A DNA stretch of 64,000 nucleotides, taken from the NCBI GenBank assembly GCA_964599875.1, contig CAZRHE010000007.1:1-64000 (forward strand). Direction: 5' to 3'. Source of the stretch: RGIG4097 sp964599875. Its GTDB lineage: Bacteria; Bacillota; Clostridia; Christensenellales; CAG-917. The notes beneath the pieces are model-generated. The model saw nothing but the letters and a program-made list of their open reading frames with translations, was not told where the DNA came from and searched no databases. The position numbers and the translations under genes are program-made. Below are positions 1-6,421 of the stretch, piece by piece (the first letter of the stretch is position 1; every line of letters starts with the position of its first letter).

Positions 1-620
1 TCGTAGACAAAATGGCGGACGTCATCATCGAAAACGAAGTCCCCTTCTGCGACGCTGATAAGATGGGCGACGGCGACTTCGGTATGTCCATAGCAAAAGG
101 CTTCAAACAACTCAAAAAAGACTGGGCGACTCGCGATAAGGCGAATATCGGCGCATTCTTGAAATCCTGCTCCGAAATCATCATGGAATACTGCGGCGGC
201 GCAAGCGGTCCTATCTGGGGAAGCGCATTCCGTTATGCAGGCAAAGCGGTTGACGGCAAAGAAGAAATCACTCTCCAAGACCTTGCAGACCTCTTCCAAG
301 CGGCGAATACCGGCGTTTACGAAACCGGCAAGAAATCCTTCGGCAAAGGCGCGGTCGTCGGCGACAAGACCCTTGTCGACGCATTGAAACCCTGTGCGGA
401 CGCTCTCACCAAAGCGGCACTCGCGGGCGACAAACTCATCGAGGCAATCGACAAAGGCGCGAAAGCGGCGGTTGCAGGCGCTGAAAGCACCAAAGCAGTC
501 GTTGCAACCCTCGGCAGAGCGGGCACCGTCGGTGAAAAATCCATCGGCTACCCCGACGCAGGCGCATACGGCCTTGGCGTTATCTTCACCGAACTTGCAA
601 AATTCATCAAGAAAATGTAA
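1..620 (+). CDS. dhaL: DhaL-domain (DAK2) protein, 5'-truncated by window edge
   Basis: This is the C-terminal part of a dihydroxyacetone-kinase L-type domain, the all-helical ATP-binding module that phosphorylates dihydroxyacetone (DhaL) or, in related proteins, other small hydroxyl substrates. The Asp-rich metal/ATP loop DADKMGDGDFG lies about 14 residues after the first ATG (position 12), followed by the GGASGPIWGSAF segment and the VGDKTLVDAL motif typical of the family. The reading frame is open upstream of position 12 (codons Val-Asp-Lys) to the window edge, and DhaL proteins normally carry about 20 more residues before the Asp loop, so the true start lies outside. It could also be the tail of a fused DhaK-DhaL kinase. 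The family His after the Asp loop is Phe here. Confidence 0.85.
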   Translation, partial: VDKMADVIIENEVPFCDADKMGDGDFGMSIAKGFKQLKKDWATRDKANIGAFLKSCSEIIMEYCGGASGPIWGSAFRYAGKAVDGKEEITLQDLADLFQAANTGVYETGKKSFGKGAVVGDKTLVDALKPCADALTKAALAGDKLIEAIDKGAKAAVAGAESTKAVVATLGRAGTVGEKSIGYPDAGAYGLGVIFTELAKFIKKM

Positions 621-633
621 TTTCGATTGAACT

Positions 634-672
634 AAAAAATATCCGTAGCAATCCGCTACGGATATTTTTTTA
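634..672 (+). terminator. Rho-independent terminator after dhaL
   Basis: An 11-bp stem (ATATCCGTAGC, pairing with GCTACGGATAT) encloses the loop AATCC and is followed by a run of T. It starts about 15 bases after the dhaL stop codon and is flanked by A-runs on the other side, so it may work in both directions. Confidence 0.85.
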
Positions 673-722
673 CGCCTACGTTACGCCGAAAATCAAGCGA
701 CTATTTTTCGGTGCGTTTCCTT

Positions 723-756
723 ATAAAAAATAGGAAGAAAATAAATCTCTTCCTAC
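723..756 (-). terminator. Terminator of the phosphoribosyltransferase gene
   Basis: On the minus strand the arms TAGGAAGA and TCTTCCTA (8 bp, 9-base loop) are followed directly by TTTTTTATAA. It lies about 30 bases beyond the stop codon of the 786-1322 gene. Confidence 0.75.
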
Positions 757-785
757 TTGCTTTTAAAACTATATCTGTTTATGGA

Positions 786-1322
786 TTACAAAAGAGGGAT
801 TGTCGCAAGATACACGACGTCTTCTCTGTTTGCCGCCTCGCCCTCTGCAAGCACGAACGCCTTTTTGTAGACTATTCCGCCCGCCTTTTCAACAAGTCTT
901 TCAAGCCCTTCCAAGGACGCCCCCGTAGACACTACGTCGTCCACGATCGCAACCTTTTTTCCTCTCACGAGGTCTTCGTCGTGTTTAGACAGATACAGGC
1001 ATTGCGCCTTGCCCGTGGTTATCGAACTGCCGTACTCGACTTCGATTCCGTCTTGCATATAGAGTTTCTTGCTCTTTCTTGCCACCGCGTAATAGCGTTG
1101 TCCGAGTTCGCGTGCGGTCACGTGCGCGAGTTGAAGTCCCTTGCTTTCCGCAGTGATGACGACTTCCGCACCATCGAGCAGTTTTGCGATTTCTTTTCCG
1201 CAATGTTCAGTGAGCGCGCTGTCGCCGTGTAAATTGAAAAAGCAGATTTCCACTCCGCTGGGGAGAGGAAGAATGGGCAAATTAGCCTCGAAACCTTTTA
1301 TATCTACAGTGTAATATCTCAT
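786..1322 (-). CDS. Phosphoribosyltransferase family protein (adenine PRTase-like)
   Basis: A 178-residue type I phosphoribosyltransferase, a family that transfers ribose 5-phosphate from PRPP to a nucleobase. The PRPP-binding loop reads VAIVDDVVSTGASL (about residues 123-136), with the two acidic residues and the Thr-Gly that hold PRPP. A purine-PRTase-like region ITAESKGLQLAHVTARELG lies near residue 56. Size and motif spacing resemble adenine or xanthine phosphoribosyltransferases, but the N-terminus does not match a canonical Apt, so the base substrate is uncertain. It is monocistronic: its own promoter at 1345-1373, RBS AAGAGGTG ahead of ATG, and a terminator at 723-756. Confidence 0.75.
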   Translation of the reverse strand: MRYYTVDIKGFEANLPILPLPSGVEICFFNLHGDSALTEHCGKEIAKLLDGAEVVITAESKGLQLAHVTARELGQRYYAVARKSKKLYMQDGIEVEYGSSITTGKAQCLYLSKHDEDLVRGKKVAIVDDVVSTGASLEGLERLVEKAGGIVYKKAFVLAEGEAANREDVVYLATIPLL

Positions 1323-1344
1323 AAAGCACCTCTTTTACGTGGAT

Positions 1345-1373
1345 ATTGTACACCCGTTGCCCGCCGTTTTCAA
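1345..1373 (-). promoter_or_regulatory. Sigma-A promoter of the phosphoribosyltransferase gene
   Basis: On the minus strand TTGAAA (1373-1368), a 17-base spacer and TACAAT (1350-1345) precede the 786-1322 gene by about 22 bases. Confidence 0.75.
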
Positions 1374-1500
1374 GCGCAATCCACACATTTATTAATTTTC
1401 CTCGAATCAAGCCAATTTTTTTTAACTTGCAGACTTGCATTCGTTAATGGGGTATATCAACTACGTTTTGCGAATCGATTATAGCGATAAACTTACAAAA

Positions 1501-2127
1501 TCAATTTTTGATTGTAGATAATATATTATTCCACGCCTCGTCGTCTATTTCTTCGTCTTTATAAAGTTTGCGCATATCCTCGTCTGTAATTTTTCGGATC
1601 ACCCTGCAAGGATTCCCGACGGCAATGCACCAATCGGGGACGTCCTTGGTTACTACACTACCTGCACCGATGACCACGTTATTTCCAACGTGCACGCCCG
1701 GACAAATTACGGAAGCACCGCCAATCCAAACGTTATCGCCTATCGTTACGGATTTGCCGTATTCGTAGCCTGAATTTCTCGCGACAGGATGAATAGGATG
1801 TCCGGCGGTATAAATCGACACGTTTGGTCCAAGTAAACAATTATCTCCGAAAACAACTTTCGCAACGTCGAGAATTGTGCAATTCGCATTAGCATAAAAA
1901 TTCTTCCCCGTTTCAATATTCTTACCGAGGTCACAATGAAACGGAGGCGTAATATGCGCATCGCTCTCGCAAAAAAGTTCTTTTGCGACGGCATAGATTC
2001 CTTCGATATCCGCCCTATCCATACTATTAAGCCTTTGCAAAATTCTGCGACACGCCTTGACTTGTTCAAACACTTCTTCATCCGCAATATATGCCAACCC
2101 TTTATTCATACGCTCGACATTGTTCAT
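1501..2127 (-). CDS. Sugar O-acetyltransferase (maltose/galactoside acetyltransferase type)
   Basis: A left-handed beta-helix acetyltransferase that moves acetyl from acetyl-CoA to a sugar hydroxyl. The N-terminal helical domain has the Mac-type pattern (MNKGLAYIADEE... RRILQRLN); hexapeptide repeats follow, with the catalytic His in TAGHPIHP and the C-terminal signature VIGAGSVVTKDVPDW...VGNPCRVIR. An in-frame ATG exists at 2148, but it lies only about 4 bases after the predicted transcription start. The ATG at 2127 has the Shine-Dalgarno AAGGA ten bases upstream and yields the usual family N-terminus, so I chose it (208 residues). The acceptor sugar cannot be told from sequence. Confidence 0.85.
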   Translation of the reverse strand: MNNVERMNKGLAYIADEEVFEQVKACRRILQRLNSMDRADIEGIYAVAKELFCESDAHITPPFHCDLGKNIETGKNFYANANCTILDVAKVVFGDNCLLGPNVSIYTAGHPIHPVARNSGYEYGKSVTIGDNVWIGGASVICPGVHVGNNVVIGAGSVVTKDVPDWCIAVGNPCRVIRKITDEDMRKLYKDEEIDDEAWNNILSTIKN

Positions 2128-2158
2128 TTGATTTACGTCCTTATGCATTAATAAATTA

Positions 2159-2186
2159 ATTATATCACAAAATTTGGTTTTTTCAA
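2159..2186 (-). promoter_or_regulatory. Sigma-A promoter of the acetyltransferase gene
   Basis: TTGAAA (2186-2181), a 16-base spacer and TATAAT (2164-2159) on the minus strand. The expected transcript start near 2152 rules out ATG 2148 as an efficient start and supports ATG 2127. Confidence 0.8.
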
Positions 2187-2222
2187 TACGTTAGTGTTTC
2201 CGCAACTTTTTACGCAACAATA

Positions 2223-2304
2223 GTGTTACGTTTGCCACAACGTGCCATAGGCACACATAATTTGCGAAGCATTCATAATTAGGCATCGCCGTCATCATTT
2301 GCCG
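2223..2304. repeat. 82-bp direct repeat, copy 1
   Basis: Runs from GTGTTACGTTTGCCACAACG to TCATCATTTGCCG. It matches copy 2 (2428-2508) at roughly 90% of positions; differences cluster at the CCATAGG/GCAGT segment. No open reading frame spans it. Confidence 0.8.
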
Positions 2305-2427
2305 TAGGGTTATCAAAGTAAAACTTCTTAAATATTCACTATTGCTTCTTTCTTAAATTGTGCATAGGCTACGCCTACGTGATGCATTTCGCTACGCTCA
2401 ATATTATGTTGCGACCACGTCGCAATT

Positions 2428-2508
2428 GTGTTACGTTTGCCACAACGTGCGCAGTCACACATAATTTGCGAAGCATACATAATTAGGCATCGCCGTCATC
2501 ATTTGCCG
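2428..2508. repeat. 82-bp direct repeat, copy 2
   Basis: Second copy of the 2223-2304 repeat in the same orientation, 205 bases downstream. The text after it (CAGGCAAACATAATTG) differs from that after copy 1, so the repeat ends near 2508. Confidence 0.8.
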
Positions 2509-2523
2509 CAGGCAAACATAATT

Positions 2524-2560
2524 GAAAACACGATTTTGTCTTTATGCAAATCGTGTTTTC
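2524..2560. repeat. Perfect 13-bp inverted repeat
   Basis: Arms GAAAACACGATTT and AAATCGTGTTTTC enclose an 11-base loop. Only the arms' own T-runs follow, so it could be a weak bidirectional terminator or part of the dispersed-repeat text around it. Confidence 0.55.
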
Positions 2561-2628
2561 ATGATGGACGGAGTCCGAGTTGCGCCGTAGGCGGTGCAAC
2601 GCAGTTGCACGCAAGTCTTGTGGCGCAC

Positions 2629-2661
2629 AAAAAAAAGCAACCACTTTCGTGATTGCTTTTT
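2629..2661 (-). terminator. Terminator of tRNA-Leu(GAG)
   Basis: Immediately after the encoded CCA, the minus strand reads an AAAAAGCAATCAC arm, GAAA loop, GTGGTTGC arm and a run of eight T. Confidence 0.85.
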
Positions 2662-2743
2662 GGTGCGGCCACCGAGACTTGAACTCGGACGGTCTCCCAT
2701 ACGCCCCTCAAACGTACGCGTCTGCCAATTCCGCCATGGCCGC
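2661..2743 (-). tRNA. tRNA-Leu (anticodon GAG), CCA encoded
   Basis: The minus strand folds as a class II tRNA: acceptor GCGGCCA pairing with TGGCCGC, leucine-type D arm GCGGAATTGGCAG, anticodon stem TACGT/GCGTA around loop TTGAGGG (anticodon GAG, reading CUC/CUU), an extended variable arm, a T arm with TTCAAGT, discriminator A and genomically encoded CCA. It has its own consensus promoter and a terminator abutting the 3' end. Confidence 0.95.
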
Positions 2744-2756
2744 ACAAGATGAAAAT

Positions 2757-2785
2757 ATTATATGACTTCAGTGCCACGTTGTCAA
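2757..2785 (-). promoter_or_regulatory. Full-consensus promoter of tRNA-Leu(GAG)
   Basis: TTGACA (2785-2780), exactly 17 bases, TATAAT (2762-2757) on the minus strand, ending 13 bases upstream of the tRNA 5' end. This is a perfect sigma-A consensus, as expected for a stable RNA. Confidence 0.9.
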
Positions 2786-2836
2786 GGAAAATAATCTATT
2801 TTTGTCAACATTTTTCCGCAGAAAATATATTGTACT

Positions 2837-2980
2837 ATGAAAGATTGTGTTTTTTCGATGAACGCACTTGCGATTTCCGTTGCCGACGCCCTTGCAAACG
2901 GAGCGGACAAAGAGGAAATCGCGCGCACGATACGTTTCCTTAACTTATTGCAACAAGCGTTGAAGAGTTATCTCGAGTGA
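2837..2980 (+). CDS. Small 47-residue protein, DUF6774-like
   Basis: A short frame of 47 codons encoding an acidic-helical peptide with the pattern NALAISVADALANGADKEEI followed by LNLLQQALKSYLE. This resembles the small Clostridia family DUF6774, whose members have a short helix with ALANAIA, a D/E-rich turn and a second helix ending near residue 50; their function is unknown. No strong Shine-Dalgarno precedes the ATG. Its TGA (2978-2980) abuts the TAA of the convergent coiled-coil gene (2981-2983) with no base between. Because the long operon on the other strand shows no terminator before this gene, it is probably crossed by antisense transcription. Confidence 0.55.
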   Translation: MKDCVFSMNALAISVADALANGADKEEIARTIRFLNLLQQALKSYLE

Positions 2981-3430
2981 TTATTCCTCGATGAGTTTAC
3001 GCTTGCAAGCATTGAGGCGGGACATACTTTCTCTCATCGTCTTTTCCGCGCTGTCGAGGACGTTGAAAGCAAGAGAGCGAGAATCATAGTCCATTTTGCG
3101 ATAAGCCTCTTCCGCCTCGTTGCGCATAGCCTCTGCATCTGCGGTCGCTTGTCTGATGATTTCGGTTTCGCTTATCATTTGTTTCGCCTTCTCTTCCGCC
3201 TTATCCATAGTTTCGTTTGCATATGCTTCCGCCTTTGCAAGAATCTCGTCCCTATCCTTTTTGATTTGTTCCGCCTCTCTGACGACGACGGGATAGGATG
3301 CGCGCAAACGCGTCAAAAGATTGAGCATGGTTTGACGATTGACGATAATATCCGTATTGGAAAAGGTTGCCTTTTTCGCGCGGAGAATTTCGCTTTCGAT
3401 TTCGTTCAACAAAGAATCCAAAGTATCCAT
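2981..3430 (-). CDS. Coiled-coil protein of unknown function, downstream of rsmD-coaD
   Basis: A 149-residue soluble protein. An N-terminal segment (1-50) contains LLNEIESEILRAKKATFSNT; a long Glu/Lys/Ala-rich coiled coil runs from about residue 55 to 125 (REAEQIKKDRDEILAKAEAY and onward). It resembles proteins in the same place downstream of coaD in Clostridia that are often labelled ATPase or V-type ATPase subunit H-like because of the coiled coil; no enzymatic motif is present. A DivIVA-like scaffolding role is possible but unsupported. It is the last gene of the operon, 17 bases after rsmD-coaD, and no clear terminator follows. Confidence 0.7.
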   Translation of the reverse strand: MDTLDSLLNEIESEILRAKKATFSNTDIIVNRQTMLNLLTRLRASYPVVVREAEQIKKDRDEILAKAEAYANETMDKAEEKAKQMISETEIIRQATADAEAMRNEAEEAYRKMDYDSRSLAFNVLDSAEKTMRESMSRLNACKRKLIEE

Positions 3431-3447
3431 AATTTCCTCACATATAT

Positions 3448-4449
3448 CTATACGTTTTTTTGTTTTAGTATTTCTTGTACAACCATTATAGCACCACTCG
3501 GCAAAGAACGAAAGTCCGATTTCAAAATTTCTTCTTTTGCTCTTGTAGAAGATATCGCCTTATATCCGTCGAGCACCGCAATATCCGTATCTATTCCGCC
3601 GTGAGCGAGGTTGTATTCGCGCATTTCATCTTCGTAACGCGCGTCGTTTTCATCTCGTATTCCTCTCAAAAATACGGTTGCGCCCACCTCTTTCGCGACC
3701 TCGACGGCGGTCTTTTCGCTATACAAGGTTTTGACGTTAACCATACCTTCAGTTGCCGATTTGATTATATTAACTCTCTCTTCGGGTGAAAAGAGATATT
3801 CCTTGTCAGGATTGACAAGGCACGCGACGACGACTTCGTCGTATCGAGAAAGCCCGTATTCGAGGAGCGCTATATGCCCTTTCGTTATAGGGTCGAAACT
3901 GCCCGTCATAAGCGCGACGGTTTTGTGCGATATAAACTCGGACACCGTATATCCCATAGGTTTCGTGCGCGTCTTATACCCCGCGGGCGGGACGTAGTTT
4001 TTGGTTTTCGAGTGCTCGAAATATATAACGCCGTCGTCGGTCAGCATATCTCTTTTGACGATTACGTCGATTGCGATTTCGCCGAGATTGGTGTCGTAAG
4101 GCGGGTCGAGAAAGATTATATCGAACTTCTCGTTTAGGGAGTTAAGCGCACCGAGAAAGTCCGAGCAAACTACCCTATAATTCCCGTCTATTCCTTTGAG
4201 GTTTGCTTTCGTCAAAGCGACGCTGTCCGTGCTTTTATCGACGAAAACGACCTCTTTTGCGCCGCGAGAAAGACATTCTATTCCAAGTGCACCGCTCCCC
4301 GAAAACAGGTCGAGCACGGTTGCGCCCTCAACTCTGAATTGCAGAACGTTGAATACGGTTTCTTTGATTCTGTCCGTAGTCGGACGCACTCTGTCGTCGG
4401 ACGGGGACAGCAGCCTTTTTCCGCGATATTTGCCGGATATTACTCTCAT
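3448..4449 (-). CDS. rsmD-coaD: RsmD-CoaD fusion: 16S rRNA m2G966 methyltransferase / phosphopantetheine adenylyltransferase
   Basis: One uninterrupted 333-residue frame joins two enzymes that are usually separate neighbouring genes. Residues 1 to about 175 are RsmD, with SAM motif VLDLFSGSGALGIE (45-58) and the catalytic DPPY (115-118) that methylates N2 of G966 in 16S rRNA. Residues about 177-333 are CoaD, which makes dephospho-CoA from phosphopantetheine and ATP: nucleotidyl-transfer motif TGSFDPITKGH (182-192), RGIRDENDARYE (262-273) and AISSTRAKEE (299-308). The join EFISHKTVALMTGSFD has no stop codon, and the CoaD part lacks its own start with a Shine-Dalgarno, so a single polypeptide is expected. 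The start overlaps the end of the cyclo-ligase gene by 4 bases (ATGA). Confidence 0.92.
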   Translation of the reverse strand: MRVISGKYRGKRLLSPSDDRVRPTTDRIKETVFNVLQFRVEGATVLDLFSGSGALGIECLSRGAKEVVFVDKSTDSVALTKANLKGIDGNYRVVCSDFLGALNSLNEKFDIIFLDPPYDTNLGEIAIDVIVKRDMLTDDGVIYFEHSKTKNYVPPAGYKTRTKPMGYTVSEFISHKTVALMTGSFDPITKGHIALLEYGLSRYDEVVVACLVNPDKEYLFSPEERVNIIKSATEGMVNVKTLYSEKTAVEVAKEVGATVFLRGIRDENDARYEDEMREYNLAHGGIDTDIAVLDGYKAISSTRAKEEILKSDFRSLPSGAIMVVQEILKQKNV

Positions 4450-5024
4450 TCTTCCCCTCCGAAAAGATTCTCTTTGACCTTATTCGGTCTAACGATAATC
4501 CTTTTTTCGGTGACGAGGACGTCGAGCGGAATATCGAATTTTTCGGTTTCAAGCCCTTCCACGCATTGGCAGTCGAAAGCAAGTCCGATTTTCAGACACT
4601 TGTGAGCGGACAGATATTTGTCGTAATATCCACCGCCGTGACCGAGGCGTTTGAGCCCGTCGAATGCGACGAGCGGAATTATTGCGACTTCGACCTCGTT
4701 CAAGACGTGCCCTTTGACGGGTTCGAGAATACCCCATTTGTTTTCTTTGAAATCGGTGAAAGGCGTGATGGAAATCGCATCCATATTCTCCCCTCTCACT
4801 CTGGGGACTGCGACTGTGCGTTCCATTGCAAGCGCAAGACCTACGATTTCGTGGGTGTCGGGTTCGGTTTTCGTGCCGAGATATATGAAAAGAGATTTCG
4901 CCTTTTTGAATTGTTCAAGGGAAGAAACGGCGTCGATAATCGCACCGCTCGCCCATTCGCGCTCGGCATCCGACATCTTCGCTATATTCGCTTTCGCTAC
5001 TTTTCTAGCCTCTGCTTTCGTCAT
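4446..5024 (-). CDS. 5-formyltetrahydrofolate cyclo-ligase
   Basis: Uses ATP to convert 5-formyl-THF to 5,10-methenyl-THF, returning a storage or inhibitory folate to one-carbon metabolism. The 192-residue length is normal. Family motifs are LFIYLGTKTEPDT near residue 45, WGILEPVKG near 97 and the ATP-binding RLGHGGGYYDKYL near residue 125. It overlaps alr upstream by 20 bases and rsmD-coaD downstream by 4 bases, indicating translational coupling. The family symbol varies (ygfA, yqgN, mthfs), so none is assigned. Confidence 0.92.
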   Translation of the reverse strand: MTKAEARKVAKANIAKMSDAEREWASGAIIDAVSSLEQFKKAKSLFIYLGTKTEPDTHEIVGLALAMERTVAVPRVRGENMDAISITPFTDFKENKWGILEPVKGHVLNEVEVAIIPLVAFDGLKRLGHGGGYYDKYLSAHKCLKIGLAFDCQCVEGLETEKFDIPLDVLVTEKRIIVRPNKVKENLFGGEE

Positions 5025-5982
5025 AAATTCTTTTCACTCTACCGCTTAAAGCGGTCATTGTTTCGTATATCGTTCTGTTAGTGCGACTTGCCACTTCGTC
5101 CAAGGGCAAATTATTGCTTGTGAGAATTGCTCTCTGCCCTCTTTCAAACGGACGCGGGGACTTCACCGCAAACACGTCCATACAAACGCTTATGCTTGTG
5201 AATAATTCTCCGTCGATAAGCATGGGTTGCCCTTTGACGATTCCGTCCGCATATCCGCCGAGTAGCCACACGGCGTAGCAATCCTCGTTCGAGAAGTTGT
5301 CGCCGTATCCGATTCGCTCACCTTTTGCCACCTTTTGCGACGACAAAACGACGCTTTCGATTTCAGCCGCACCGAGATATGCACTCATCCCTATCCGCAC
5401 CATATCGTAACGATTAAGACGTACGGACGAGGACGAGCAAGCATGGATTATCGCATTAGGGAAACTCTCTTTGACTTTCCTTGCGACGGCGTCGAATAAG
5501 TCGAGTTGAATAAGATTCGGTGCGTACAAATGTGTGTACGCACCCTCGATTTCAACTCCGCTACGCTTTGCAACCGACAGTGCGTCGTCAACCTCATTGG
5601 GAGATAATCCGAATCGATTCATCCCCGTATTTATTTTCAAATGTACTTTCGGCGCACGTCCCTGCATTGTAGCAAGACGGCATAGGGAATCCATATCCCC
5701 CACGGACACGGAAAGGTCGAGCGCTTTTGCCTCCGAAAATTCAAAAGGCAGTATATCAGTTGCCAAAATCGGTGTTTTAACTCCGTTTTCGCGCACGATG
5801 CGTCCTTCTTCGAGAGTTGCCACTCCGAAAAAATCTACATCGTTTTCAAGCGCTTTCGCGACCTCGACGATACCGTGTCCGTACGCGTCCGCCTTTATCA
5901 TAAGCATAACTTTCGCCGACTTTTTCGGGATAGATAGGTTACGTAAAATGCGGCCCGTGCGCACGATTTTAGTTATTTCCAA
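5005..5982 (-). CDS. alr: Alanine racemase
   Basis: A PLP enzyme interconverting L- and D-alanine for peptidoglycan. The PLP Lys lies in MIKADAYGHG and the second catalytic base Tyr in RIGYGDNF; the substrate loop carries CMDVF where CMDQ is usual. The longest frame begins at GTG 6012, but that codon has no Shine-Dalgarno at a suitable distance. GGAGG directly precedes TTG 5982, which also gives a normal family N-terminus (MEITKIVRTG), so I prefer TTG (325 residues, a little short for Alr). A perfect 9-bp hairpin (5992-6015) sits just upstream of that GGAGG. Confidence 0.88.
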   Translation of the reverse strand: MEITKIVRTGRILRNLSIPKKSAKVMLMIKADAYGHGIVEVAKALENDVDFFGVATLEEGRIVRENGVKTPILATDILPFEFSEAKALDLSVSVGDMDSLCRLATMQGRAPKVHLKINTGMNRFGLSPNEVDDALSVAKRSGVEIEGAYTHLYAPNLIQLDLFDAVARKVKESFPNAIIHACSSSSVRLNRYDMVRIGMSAYLGAAEIESVVLSSQKVAKGERIGYGDNFSNEDCYAVWLLGGYADGIVKGQPMLIDGELFTSISVCMDVFAVKSPRPFERGQRAILTSNNLPLDEVASRTNRTIYETMTALSGRVKRIYDESRG

Positions 5983-5991
5983 ACGTCCTCC

Positions 5992-6015
5992 GTCGTGTCC
6001 GACGGGGGACACGAC
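5992..6015 (-). promoter_or_regulatory. Hairpin abutting the alr ribosome-binding site
   Basis: On the minus strand GTCGTGTCC, six bases, GGACACGAC form a perfect 9-bp stem beginning at the last base of the ACT gene stop and ending immediately before the alr GGAGG. No T-run follows, so it is not a terminator. It may tune alr translation or protect the mRNA segment. Confidence 0.5.
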
Positions 6016-6410
6016 TATATATTATTATCCTCTAACGCCTTTTGTGCCAAGGAAATATCCGAGGGCTTAATAAGGATATAGGTCTTGTGGTCGCCGATAC
6101 TGTGCGAATATATGTATTCGACGTTGACGCCTGCGTTTGCAAGGGCTTCGAGAGTGCCCGCAAGTTCACCGGGACGATCCTCGACTTCGACCGCTATGAC
6201 CTTATTGACAGAGCAAGTGAATCCCGCCGCTTTAAGCACGTCTACCGCAAGTTCGTCGTCAGAGGTAATCATTCTCGCGATACCGAAATCGTTGGTATCC
6301 GCGATATTGAGGGACTTGACGTTGATATCGTTTGCCGCAAGCACTTTGAGGACTGCGCTCAAACGACCGCTTCTGTTTTCAAGAAAAACCGCTATTTGAC
6401 TTATCAACAT
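6015..6410 (-). CDS. Tandem ACT-domain protein
   Basis: A 131-residue protein made of two ACT modules: first about residues 4-65 (QIAVFLENRSGRLSAVLKVL, with AANDINVKSLNI), second about 72-130 (EVEDRPGELAGTLEALANAG). ACT domains bind amino acids. Genes of this type are commonly linked to phenylacetate-CoA ligase and indolepyruvate oxidoreductase genes, as here, and are thought to sense aromatic or branched-chain amino acids. It has no catalytic domain. It follows paaK by 11 bases. Confidence 0.88.
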   Translation of the reverse strand: MLISQIAVFLENRSGRLSAVLKVLAANDINVKSLNIADTNDFGIARMITSDDELAVDVLKAAGFTCSVNKVIAVEVEDRPGELAGTLEALANAGVNVEYIYSHSIGDHKTYILIKPSDISLAQKALEDNNI

Positions 6411-6421
6411 AATATTTCCTC

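Larger units (their letters stand above)
2187..2628. other. Gene-free repeat-bearing stretch
   Basis: No convincing gene is present. The stretch holds two copies of an 82-bp direct repeat (2223-2304, 2428-2508), a perfect 13-bp inverted repeat (2524-2560) and short A/T-rich text with many stop codons. It looks like accumulated dispersed repeats upstream of the acetyltransferase gene and behind tRNA-Leu. Confidence 0.6.

Noticed and set aside
711..1232. Long plus-strand frame opposite the phosphoribosyltransferase gene
   Set aside because: It is the antisense reading of a clear enzyme gene and has no recognisable product.
786..1322. PyrR-type regulator reading of the phosphoribosyltransferase
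   Set aside because: No pyr genes or attenuator are nearby and the N-terminal region does not fit PyrR.
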